Origin: Rhizobiales bacterium 65-9
GTDB lineage: Bacteria > Pseudomonadota > Alphaproteobacteria > Rhizobiales > Beijerinckiaceae
Direction of reading: 5' to 3'
Length of the DNA stretch: 46,753 nucleotides
Assembly (NCBI GenBank): GCA_001899525.1
Contig: MKVY01000039.1
Span: forward strand, 75,248 to 122,000
Below the pieces are notes generated by a model. That model saw only the letters and a program-made list of their open reading frames with translations, was not told the origin of the DNA and did not search any database. The position numbers were made by a program, and so were the translations under genes. This document shows, in pieces, positions 34,438 to 42,935 of this stretch (its first letter is position 1; every line of letters begins with the position of its first letter).

Positions 34438-36981
34438 TCAGGCCAGGAGGCGGGCCGCGGCGTCGGTGTTCGCCTCGCCTTCGCGGTAGGGAATGACGCA
34501 AGTGAAGCGCGCGCCTGCGCCCGGGGCGCTGTCGATGGCGACGCGTCCGCCATGCATCTCGACGAAGGAGCGCACGATCGAGAGGCCGATGCCGACGCCG
34601 CGATGTTTCGATCCGCGCGGATGGTGCTCGAACCGGTCGAAGATCTGCGCCAGGGCCTCTTCGGGAATGCCCGGCCCCTGATCGGAGACGGAGATCGTCA
34701 GCTCGTCGCCCTTGCGTTCCGCCGCGACGCGCACCTCGCCGCCGGCCGGCGAGAAGCCGATCGCGTTCGAGATGAGATTGTAGAGCACCGTGCGCAAACG
34801 CCGCGCGTCCGCGAGGAACAGGCCGATGTCGGGCGCGATCGACACGTCGAGCCGCAGATTCTCGTCCGACAGACGGTCCTGCACACCTTCGATCACCGCA
34901 TCGAGATTGGTTTTGAGATCGACCGGGCCGAGATCGAGCGTCACAACGCCGCTGTCGATCGATTGCAGGTCGAGCACGTTGTCGATCAGCGCCAGCAGGG
35001 AATTGGAGGCGCGCAGGATGTGGCTCGCATAGCCGCGCTGCTTTGGATTGAGCGGGCCGCCGATGCCGTCGCCGAGCATCTGCGTATAGCCGATGACCAC
35101 GTTGAGCGGCGAGCGCAGCTCGTAGGACATGTTCTGCACGAAATCGCTGCGCAGCTGATGCGCGCGCTGCAAGGCTTCGTTGCGCTCGGTCAGCGCGCGT
35201 TCGAATCGCGCGCTGGCGGTGACGTCGGTGAAGGTGATCAGCGTGCCGCCGTCGGGAAGCGGCGCGATCGTGCAATCGATGACCCCGTCGTCCTTGCGGC
35301 TGACGCGCGCGACGGCTCCAAGCCGCTGATCGGCGAAGCCCGCGACCGCGCTCGACATCTCGGTCCAGAAGCTCGACTCCGGCGCCTGGATCGCCGCGAT
35401 GCGCGCGACGTCGTCGACATGCGGCTGCAGCCGCAGCACCGCGTCCGGAATGTCCCAGATCTTCGCGAAGGCCGGATTGTGCAGCTTGAGCTTGCCGTCG
35501 GGTCCGAACACCGCGACGCCTTCCTTCAGCATGTCGAGCGTTTCGCGCTGCACGCGCGTCAGAGCGTTGTAGCGCAGCTCCAGCGCATGCCGCTCGCTGA
35601 CATCGTCGAAGAGATAGGTGATGCCGCCCTGCGGATTGGGGTTGGCGAAGATGCGGACGTTGCGTCCGTCCGGCAGGTACCAGAACTGGTCGCGCGCCTC
35701 GAGCGTGCGATAGAATTGGAGCCAGCCGTTTTTCCAGGCGCGGAAATCGTCATGCTCGGGGATCATCCGTTCGACGCGCAGCCGGTCGAGGATTTCGCTT
35801 TCGGTCGGATGCGATTCTAGGAAGGAGAGATCGAGGCTCCAGAGCTGGCGATACGCCTGGTTGTGGAACATGAGCCGCTGGCGTTGATCGAAGATCGCGA
35901 CCGCGGTCGGCAACTGGTCGAGCATCAGCGCATGCGCCTTGGCCTGCTGTTCGATGTCGGCCCGCAGCGCGGCGATTTCGCTGACATCGACGGCGACGCC
36001 GCCGGAAAGCCCGTCATGCGCGGCGGTTTCATAAGCGTCGATTGTGGCGCGGCGCCCCGCGATCACCGCCGGAACGCGCGCGGCGTAGATATTCCCCTCC
36101 GCGTGGCGCGCCTCGGCTTCGGCGCGCTGGCGGTGGTCGAGCAGTTCGAGACGGCGCGTGATCGCGTCTTTCACGTCCGTCGCCTCGACCGCGCGCACAT
36201 AGGCGCGGTTGACCCAGATGAGCTGGCGTTCGTCGTCGCGCATCCAGACCGGGTGCGGAATGGCGTCGATCAGGTTGCGCATCGCGTCGCGCTCGCGCTG
36301 CGCCGCGTCGCGCGTCGCTTCCGCGTCGCGCCTCAGGCGCCGCTCCTCGCCAAGGTCGCGCACGCGCATGATCGCGCGTCCCGCGACGACGCGGCCGGTC
36401 GCCTCGATCTCGGCGTTGGCGCGGCTGCGCAGGCGCAGCGAGAAGGCTTCGCCGTCCGCGCGCAGCCGCGTGATCGCGTCTTCGACGCGCTTGGCGTCGG
36501 ATGGCGGCAGCCAGGTGCCGAACACCAGGGCGCGGCGCCCGGCGCCTGCTCCCGCGAATTGCGAGACGTCGCCCTCGATGAGCGGCTCTTCGTCGGCGCC
36601 GGTCCATGCGACGAGAAATTGCGTGTCGCCGCTGAGAAGCAGATCGGCGCGATCGGCTTCCGCGCGCAGGCGGGCGATCTCGTTCGCGTAGGCGTCCGCG
36701 CGCGACTGCCAGTTTTCGCGCTCGCGCACATAGAGGATCGCGGTGACGGTGGAGAACACGGCGAGCGCCACGAACGCGCTGAGCGCGACGACGCCGCGCG
36801 ATTCGACGCTGGTCATGATGTCCGCGCCGAAGCTCGCTGCGCCGGCCTTGGCCGTTGTCGAAGCCGCCGCCCACGCCGCGATGCTGAACGCGACCGGGGC
36901 GCACAGGCCGCGCGCGCGCTGCGCGGCGCGCCGTCCCGTGGAAATCCATCTGAAGGCGCGGCCCCCCGCCTGAACCGCCAT
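34438..36981 (-). CDS. divL: DivL-like PAS sensor (tyrosine at the kinase phospho-acceptor site)
   Basis: 847 residues. There is an N-terminal membrane segment (VVALSAFVALAVFSTVTAILYV, about 64-85) preceded by a weaker hydrophobic stretch; a second start at Met56 is possible. Several PAS domains follow, including HPVWMRDDERQLIWVNRAYV, LPTAVAIFDQRQRLMFHNQA, FWYLPDGRNVRIFANP (PAS_7-like) and LKEGVAVFGPDGKLKLHNPA. The dimerisation helix reads NMSYELRSPLNVVIG, where the usual His is Tyr620 (TAC at 35124-35122). The ATPase N, G1 and G2 boxes are present (NLISNAIGFSP, DQGPGIPEE, GVGIGLSIV). A Tyr here is the hallmark of DivL, which in Caulobacter reads DivK and controls CckA-CtrA. Position beside tsaE and ahcY supports orthology. 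Confidence 0.88.
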   Translation of the reverse strand: MAVQAGGRAFRWISTGRRAAQRARGLCAPVAFSIAAWAAASTTAKAGAASFGADIMTSVESRGVVALSAFVALAVFSTVTAILYVRERENWQSRADAYANEIARLRAEADRADLLLSGDTQFLVAWTGADEEPLIEGDVSQFAGAGAGRRALVFGTWLPPSDAKRVEDAITRLRADGEAFSLRLRSRANAEIEATGRVVAGRAIMRVRDLGEERRLRRDAEATRDAAQRERDAMRNLIDAIPHPVWMRDDERQLIWVNRAYVRAVEATDVKDAITRRLELLDHRQRAEAEARHAEGNIYAARVPAVIAGRRATIDAYETAAHDGLSGGVAVDVSEIAALRADIEQQAKAHALMLDQLPTAVAIFDQRQRLMFHNQAYRQLWSLDLSFLESHPTESEILDRLRVERMIPEHDDFRAWKNGWLQFYRTLEARDQFWYLPDGRNVRIFANPNPQGGITYLFDDVSERHALELRYNALTRVQRETLDMLKEGVAVFGPDGKLKLHNPAFAKIWDIPDAVLRLQPHVDDVARIAAIQAPESSFWTEMSSAVAGFADQRLGAVARVSRKDDGVIDCTIAPLPDGGTLITFTDVTASARFERALTERNEALQRAHQLRSDFVQNMSYELRSPLNVVIGYTQMLGDGIGGPLNPKQRGYASHILRASNSLLALIDNVLDLQSIDSGVVTLDLGPVDLKTNLDAVIEGVQDRLSDENLRLDVSIAPDIGLFLADARRLRTVLYNLISNAIGFSPAGGEVRVAAERKGDELTISVSDQGPGIPEEALAQIFDRFEHHPRGSKHRGVGIGLSIVRSFVEMHGGRVAIDSAPGAGARFTCVIPYREGEANTDAAARLLA

Positions 36982-37001
36982 ATCTGATCCTGTCCGCCGC
37001 T

Positions 37002-37081
37002 GAATCGGATTCGTCCGCCACGAACCCGAATCACATCACTTTAAGCATCCGACGACTCCGTCAGGAAGCGGTTAACGAATC
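37002..37081. promoter_or_regulatory. Cluster of five GANTC methylation sites upstream of divL
   Basis: GAATC at 37002-37006, GATTC at 37008-37012, GAATC at 37028-37032, GACTC at 37054-37058 and GAATC at 37077-37081. GANTC is expected about once in 256 bp, and rarer still in GC-rich DNA. It is the CcrM methyltransferase target in alphaproteobacteria, read by GcrA at cell-cycle promoters. The cluster lies 21-100 bp upstream of the divL start and just before the ahcY terminator. Confidence 0.6.
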
Positions 37082-37088
37082 CGGATCG

Positions 37089-37119
37089 AAAAAAAATCGC
37101 GCGCCGTCGCCGGCGCGCG
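37089..37119 (-). terminator. Rho-independent terminator of ahcY
   Basis: On the minus strand CGCGCGCCG (37119-37111), loop GCGA and CGGCGCGCG (37106-37098) are followed by A and eight T (complement of 37089-37096). It is about 50 bp past the ahcY stop. A second hairpin, CGCGCCCG-TTT-CGGGCGCG (37144-37162), lies between the stop and this terminator. Confidence 0.93.
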
Positions 37120-37169
37120 TGACAAAGCGGAACGAAACGAGTCCGCGCCCGTTTCGGGCGCGAAACGCG

Positions 37170-38603
<1,434 letters not shown>

Positions 38604-38674
38604 CGGGGTCCTGCTCCTGCGGGCTTCGAAAAGTCGCGCGCCTATAACATCGGCCTCCGGCGGGCGCAATAAAG

Positions 38675-38694
38675 ATATAAAGATTTCTTTATAT
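38675..38694. promoter_or_regulatory. 20-bp palindromic operator-like site upstream of ahcY
   Basis: ATATAAAGA-TT-TCTTTATAT is a perfect 9+2+9 palindrome, standing out as A/T-rich in a very GC-rich region. It sits 72-91 bp upstream of the ahcY start and overlaps a possible -10 (TATAAA on the minus strand). Many proteobacteria regulate ahcY with the ArsR-family regulator SahR, which binds a palindrome; this is a candidate site. No such regulator gene is in the window. Confidence 0.6.
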
Positions 38695-38773
38695 AGCGCG
38701 CCGATGGTTAAGGCCCGGGCTTTCCCCGGCGCCGGGCGAATGGTGTATTCGGCAGGCGAAGAGGAGCGGCGTG

Positions 38774-38869
38774 GTGAGAGCGGAGATTGCGGGGCGTCTG
38801 CGGCGCGACCGCCGGGTCTGCGACTGCGATCGGGCTCTCCGCGCCGCCCCCGCGGGGGACGCGCCGTGA
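38774..38869 (+). other. Possible short leader ORF overlapping the cyclase start
   Basis: A 31-codon frame starts at GTG after GAGGAG and ends in TGA at 38867-38869, overlapping the GTG start at 38866 as GTGA. That geometry would allow translational coupling to the CHASE2-cyclase gene. The peptide is Arg/Ala-rich with no recognisable similarity, so it may be chance. Confidence 0.2.
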
Positions 38870-40749
38870 CGCGCGCCGGGCGGGCGCGATGGCTGGCGTC
38901 TGCGGCGGGGTTCGCGGCGCTGGCGCTTGTTCTCGGTTTCGCGCAGCTCGATCCGCGCGGGCTGGCCGACGATCTCCGCGAGGCCGCGTTCGACCGTTTC
39001 CTCGTCTGGACGCCGCGCCCGTCCGCCGATGCGCCGGTGATGGTTGTCGACATCGACCGCGCCGCCCTCGACAGGCTGGGCGCCTGGCCCTGGCAGCGGG
39101 ACCGTCTCGCGGACCTGGTCCGCGCGATCGCCGCCGCGAAGCCGTCAGTCCTCGTCTTTGACATGCTGATCGCCGACCGGGGCGGCGATCCCGAAGCCGG
39201 GCGGAACGACCCAGACGCGCTTGCCGAGGCGCTCAGGCTCATCCCGTCCGTGCTCGGCGCCGCGCTTGATCCGGCGCGGAACGGCGCGCCGCCGGAAGGG
39301 CCGCCGATCATCGTGCGCGGCGACGCGCCTGACCTGCCGGGTCTGATGATCGCTGCCGGCGTCGACGCGCCGGACGACGCGCTGCGACAGGCCGCGCGCG
39401 GTCTCGGCGTGCTGACGCTCGCCGCTCCTGATGGCGGCCCGGTCCGCCGCGTCCCGCTGCTTGCCGTGGGCGGCGAGGTGGTTTTTGGCGGACTCGCCGT
39501 CGAGGCGCTCCGCGTCGCGACGGGCGGCGGCAGTCTCATTGTCGATGGCCAGACGCGGACATTGCTGATCGGTTCTCATGTCGCGCCGCTCGGTCCCGAC
39601 GCCGATCTGCGGCTGTGGCCGTCCGCGCCGGCGCGCCGGGCTGTCCGCGCCACGCCGGCGCTGGAGTTGCTCGACCATCCGGAAGACCGTCGCGCCACGA
39701 TGGCCGGAAAGATCGTGGTCATCGGCGTCAGCGCGCCCGAGGGCGGCGAACTGCGGCCGACGGCGGCCGATCCTTTCACGCCAGGCGCGCAGCTTCAGGC
39801 CGACGCCGTTGAGCAGATCGCGGCGGGCCTTTTCCCGCAACGTCCGGCCTTCGCTCGCATGCTGGAGGCGGGAGCGAGCGTCCTTTTGGCCGCGCTTGCG
39901 ATCCTGCTGGCGCTCCGCTGGCGCGCGGCGCGCGGCGCTGTCGCCATCGTCGGCCTCGCCCTTCTCTGGATCGCCCTGTGCGTTGTCCTTTGGCGCGCCC
40001 GCCTCTGGCTCGTCGATCCGGCATGGCCGGCGCTGGCCGGACTCGCGGCGTGGCAGGCGGCGACCCTCGCGGCGCTGGCCGAAGCGCGGGCCCGCAGGGC
40101 GGCTTTCGCGCGCAGCTTCTCCGCGCGTCTGCCGCCTTCCGTCGTCGCGCGCCTGGCTGCTGATCCGGATCAGTGGAAGCGCGCCGGAGAAGAAAAGGAA
40201 ATCACGGCGCTCGTCGCCGAGCTTGAAGGCTTCGCCGCGATGACCGAACGCATGGCTGCGCCGGACCTCGTCGCGCTGCTTGATCGCTATGTCGAGCGCG
40301 TCGGCGCGATCGTCGTGAAACATGGCGGCATGGTCGACGCCTTCGCCGATGGCGCGACGCGCGCATTTTTCAACGCGCCGGTCGATCTGCCCGATCACGC
40401 CGCGCGCGCCGTCGATTGCGCGATCGAGATTCTCGAAGCGACGGACGCGCTTCGGAGCGAGCGCGGCTCCATCACGGCAGGCATGGGGCGCGCGCGCATC
40501 GGCGTCGAAACCGGACGCGCCGCATTGGGCGATGTCGGCGGCGGCCGCAGGCTCGATTACAAGGCCTATGGCGAAGCAATCAATCTCGCCGCGCGGCTCG
40601 CAGCCGTGAACGAAGCGTTGGGGTCGCGTATCGCCGTTGGTCCGCGATGCGCGGCGCTGGCGTCGCATCGGCGGTTTCGAGAAACGGGAACGATCGCTCG
40701 AGCCGCCGGCGCGGCGTCGCTCGCCGTTTTTGAGCCGGAGAACGGCTGA
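38866..40749 (+). CDS. CHASE2-domain adenylate/guanylate cyclase-like protein, catalytic site degenerate
   Basis: About 627 residues from a GTG with GGGGGA six bases upstream; the frame is open from 38596, but the extra 90 codons (other ATGs at 38704 and 38740) look non-coding. One N-terminal membrane segment ([20 protein letters not shown]) is followed by a periplasmic CHASE2 sensor ([26 protein letters not shown]), then three membrane segments ([15 protein letters not shown] onward) and a class III cyclase domain. The domain keeps the fold ([30 protein letters not shown]). However, the first metal Asp is Glu (VAELEGF), the substrate Lys of the DKF motif is Ala (VDAFADG), and the second metal Asp is displaced to DG. 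Activity is doubtful. Confidence 0.88.
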   Translation: MTRAGRARWLASAAGFAALALVLGFAQLDPRGLADDLREAAFDRFLVWTPRPSADAPVMVVDIDRAALDRLGAWPWQRDRLADLVRAIAAAKPSVLVFDMLIADRGGDPEAGRNDPDALAEALRLIPSVLGAALDPARNGAPPEGPPIIVRGDAPDLPGLMIAAGVDAPDDALRQAARGLGVLTLAAPDGGPVRRVPLLAVGGEVVFGGLAVEALRVATGGGSLIVDGQTRTLLIGSHVAPLGPDADLRLWPSAPARRAVRATPALELLDHPEDRRATMAGKIVVIGVSAPEGGELRPTAADPFTPGAQLQADAVEQIAAGLFPQRPAFARMLEAGASVLLAALAILLALRWRAARGAVAIVGLALLWIALCVVLWRARLWLVDPAWPALAGLAAWQAATLAALAEARARRAAFARSFSARLPPSVVARLAADPDQWKRAGEEKEITALVAELEGFAAMTERMAAPDLVALLDRYVERVGAIVVKHGGMVDAFADGATRAFFNAPVDLPDHAARAVDCAIEILEATDALRSERGSITAGMGRARIGVETGRAALGDVGGGRRLDYKAYGEAINLAARLAAVNEALGSRIAVGPRCAALASHRRFRETGTIARAAGAASLAVFEPENG

Positions 40750-40753
40750 AGCG

Positions 40754-41554
40754 TCAGTAGTGGATGGCGCCGATCCCGCCGCCGCCGGCGCCGATCGATT
40801 CGCCATTGATCGCGACGGCGCGCGGCGACGCAAGGAAGGCGACGATCTCCGCGACATCCTCAGCCGTGATCAGCCGCCGCACCGAGTTCGAAGCAGCCAT
40901 GCCGCGCGCGATCTCGTCCTCGGAGATGCCTTTGGCTCGCGCCTGACGCGCGATCATTGCTGGCGTTTTCTCCGTGCGCGTCAATCCGGGATGCACGCAG
41001 ACGACATTGATTCCGTACGGCCCAAGTTCATCGGCGAGATTTTTCGTCAGCGCTGCGACGCCGACATTCCGGATGCTGCCAATGGTCGAGCCGGTCTGCC
41101 GCGCCGCAAGCCCGCTGATATTAATGATGCGACCCCATCCGCGCGCCCGCATATGCGGCGCGCATTCCCGCGCCATCCTCAGATAGCCCATGACCTTCAC
41201 ATTGACGTCGGTCCAGAACAGCTCGGAGGTTATCTCGCTGAGCGCGGGCGGCGTCGCCTGGCCGCCGGGCTGCGCCGCGGCATTCACGAGAATGTCGACG
41301 CCGCTGAACTCTGCGACGATCTGCGTCACGGCGGCGCGGGCGTCGTCATCAGAGCCGGTGTCTGCGCGATAAGCTCTCGTGTTGCGTCCTGTCGCAGCTT
41401 CGATCTCGTTGGCGGCGGCCGCCGCGGCGCTCATGTCGCGCGCGATGATCGCGATGTCGCATCCCTCGCGCGCAAGCGCGGCGGCGATCGCCTTGCCGAT
41501 GCCGCGGCTGCCGCCGGTGACGATCGCTGTCTTGTCCTTCAGTTCGAGGTTCAT
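40754..41554 (-). CDS. SDR-family oxidoreductase lacking the YxxxK motif
   Basis: A 266-residue Rossmann protein. It has the cofactor motif VTGGSRGIGKAIA, NAAAQPGG and the Ser of NISGLAARQ. Where the catalytic Tyr-x-x-x-Lys should be, the sequence is GSIRNVGVAALTK, so both residues are absent. The C-terminal VHPGLTRTEKTPAM and GESIGAGGGGIGAIHY are otherwise normal for the family. The start at 41554 is the family start; a longer frame to 41620 is unsupported. It converges with the cyclase gene (4 bp apart) and lies 37 bp downstream of the HPr gene. Function is unknown. Confidence 0.88.
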   Translation of the reverse strand: MNLELKDKTAIVTGGSRGIGKAIAAALAREGCDIAIIARDMSAAAAAANEIEAATGRNTRAYRADTGSDDDARAAVTQIVAEFSGVDILVNAAAQPGGQATPPALSEITSELFWTDVNVKVMGYLRMARECAPHMRARGWGRIINISGLAARQTGSTIGSIRNVGVAALTKNLADELGPYGINVVCVHPGLTRTEKTPAMIARQARAKGISEDEIARGMAASNSVRRLITAEDVAEIVAFLASPRAVAINGESIGAGGGGIGAIHY

Positions 41555-41591
41555 CGCGCTGTTCCGGGTCGGATTGTGCGGCGGCGTTCGC

Positions 41592-41927
41592 TTATTCGCC
41601 CTCGCCGAACCTGTCGCCAACCAGCCGGGTGAGCGCGTCGAGCGCCTCGCGCGCCTGATCCCCGCGCGCGGTGACGGTGATGGTCGTTCCCTGCGCCGCG
41701 GCGAGAGTCAGAAGTCCCATGATCGAGGATCCGCCGACGGTTTCGCCGCAGCGCGTGACGGTGATGTCGGCCTCGAATTTTTCGGCGCACTGCACGAACT
41801 TCGCCGTCGCGCGCGCATGCAGTCCCTTCTTGTTGACGATGCGCATCTCGCGCACCAGCGCGCCCGGCGGAACCGGCGCGGGCGGGCATGGCTCGTCGAA
41901 ATTGTCGAAGTCGTTCACGGCGTTCAT
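41592..41927 (-). CDS. HPr-family phosphocarrier protein
   Basis: A 111-residue HPr with an N-terminal extension of about 24 residues. The phospho-His37 is in NKKGLHARATAKF and the HprK-target Ser68 in GGSSIMGLLTL. The start overlaps the stop of the EIIA gene (ATGA). With EIIA and HprK nearby and no sugar permease, it belongs to the regulatory PTS of alphaproteobacteria. EI (ptsP) is not in this window. Confidence 0.95.
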   Translation of the reverse strand: MNAVNDFDNFDEPCPPAPVPPGALVREMRIVNKKGLHARATAKFVQCAEKFEADITVTRCGETVGGSSIMGLLTLAAAQGTTITVTARGDQAREALDALTRLVGDRFGEGE

Positions 41928-42325
41928 TTGCCGGCCAGAACGCGGCTCGCGACATTGATGTATTTTCGGCCGGCGTCCTGCGCCTGCGCCACCGCCTCGG
42001 CGAGGTCGGCGTCCTCGCGCACGCGCGCGAGCTTGATCAGCATCGGCAGATTGATGCCGGCGACGACCTCGACCTTGGCGCCGTTCATGCAGGAGATCGC
42101 GAGATTGGACGGCGTGCCGCCGAACATGTCGGTCAGCAGCACGACGCCGTCGCCCGTGTTGACGCGCTTCACCGCCGCCATGATGTCGCCGCGGCGCGAA
42201 TCCATATCGTCCTCGGGGCCGATGGCGATGGTTTCGAGTTGTGTCTGAGGACCGACCACGTGCTCAAGGGCGGCGCGAAATTCGGTCGCGAGCTGCCCGT
42301 GAGTCACGAGCACCATTCCGATCAT
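41924..42325 (-). CDS. PTS system fructose/mannose-type EIIA component
   Basis: A 133-residue EIIA of the mannose family. The phospho-His9 is in MVLVTHGQLATEF; DGVVLLTDMFGGTPSNLA and VAGINLPMLIKLA are signature motifs. The start at 42325 (MIGMVLV) is preferred over a second Met at 42316 by family alignment only. It is coupled to the HPr gene. There is no IIB, IIC or IID here, so the role is regulatory phosphotransfer rather than sugar import. Confidence 0.95.
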   Translation of the reverse strand: MIGMVLVTHGQLATEFRAALEHVVGPQTQLETIAIGPEDDMDSRRGDIMAAVKRVNTGDGVVLLTDMFGGTPSNLAISCMNGAKVEVVAGINLPMLIKLARVREDADLAEAVAQAQDAGRKYINVASRVLAGK

Positions 42326-42343
42326 CTCGGCTCTGATACCTGA

Positions 42344-42362
42344 AGCCGCCAATCCGGCGGCT
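42344..42362. repeat. Small perfect hairpin between hprK and the EIIA gene
   Basis: AGCCGCC (42344-42350), loop AATCC and GGCGGCT (42356-42362) lie in the 112-bp gap before the EIIA start. There is no T-run, so it is not a standard terminator; it may modulate read-through or mRNA stability. Confidence 0.5.
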
Positions 42363-42437
42363 GGAGCCGCGTATCTTGTGCAGTGCGAGGCAAAGCGCAA
42401 GGGCGAAATACGACGATTTCACGACGAAAGCCCGGAA

Positions 42438-42935
42438 TCAGGCGCGTTTCTTGCTAGGCGCATCGCCCCGTTGCACCGGCTCGCCGAGCGTCAACGCCGC
42501 GAGAACCAGGTCGGCGCGGTCGGCCTCGCGCCCGAGCGCGAGACGCGGAACGGCGATCCCGGCGATCGCGATCGCCTGTTCGGACGGCTCCTGCATGCGG
42601 GCGCCAGGCTGCTCCTCCAGATCGACAACGAGCCTGACGACGCAGAACGCCTCGGATCGGGCTGGCAGCAACCCGAGTCCCCGCGCCTCGATCAGGCCGG
42701 CGACAGCGGGATGGCCGTGGGCGATCAACCGCCCGCCGGCCGCTTCGACGCTGACGTGGTCGTCGCCCACCAGCCGCGCGAACAGGCCCCTGAGCGCAGC
42801 CTCGGCCAGCAAAGCGCGGGCGAGCCTGCTTTTGCCGGCGCCGGACGCGCCGCGGATGAGCACGCCGGCTTCCCCGACGATCAGGCAGGTGGCGTGCAGG
42901 GTTTGCGCGGCTTCCCGCGTCATCCCGTCCGTCAT
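42438..42935 (-). CDS. hprK: HPr kinase/phosphorylase, short alphaproteobacterial form
   Basis: A 165-residue protein containing only the kinase domain; Firmicute HprK is about 310 residues with an N-terminal domain. The P-loop is GASGAGKS (29-36), followed by LVGDDHVSVEA (HprK signature) and RGLGLLPA. It probably phosphorylates Ser68 of the HPr encoded downstream. Its start overlaps the chvG stop (ATGA), tying it to the two-component system. Confidence 0.94.
   Translation of the reverse strand: MTDGMTREAAQTLHATCLIVGEAGVLIRGASGAGKSRLARALLAEAALRGLFARLVGDDHVSVEAAGGRLIAHGHPAVAGLIEARGLGLLPARSEAFCVVRLVVDLEEQPGARMQEPSEQAIAIAGIAVPRLALGREADRADLVLAALTLGEPVQRGDAPSKKRA

Noticed and set aside
38604-38865. 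A SAH or SAM riboswitch in the ahcY leader
   Set aside because: I looked for the conserved pseudoknot pattern and did not see it; the notable element is a DNA palindrome instead.
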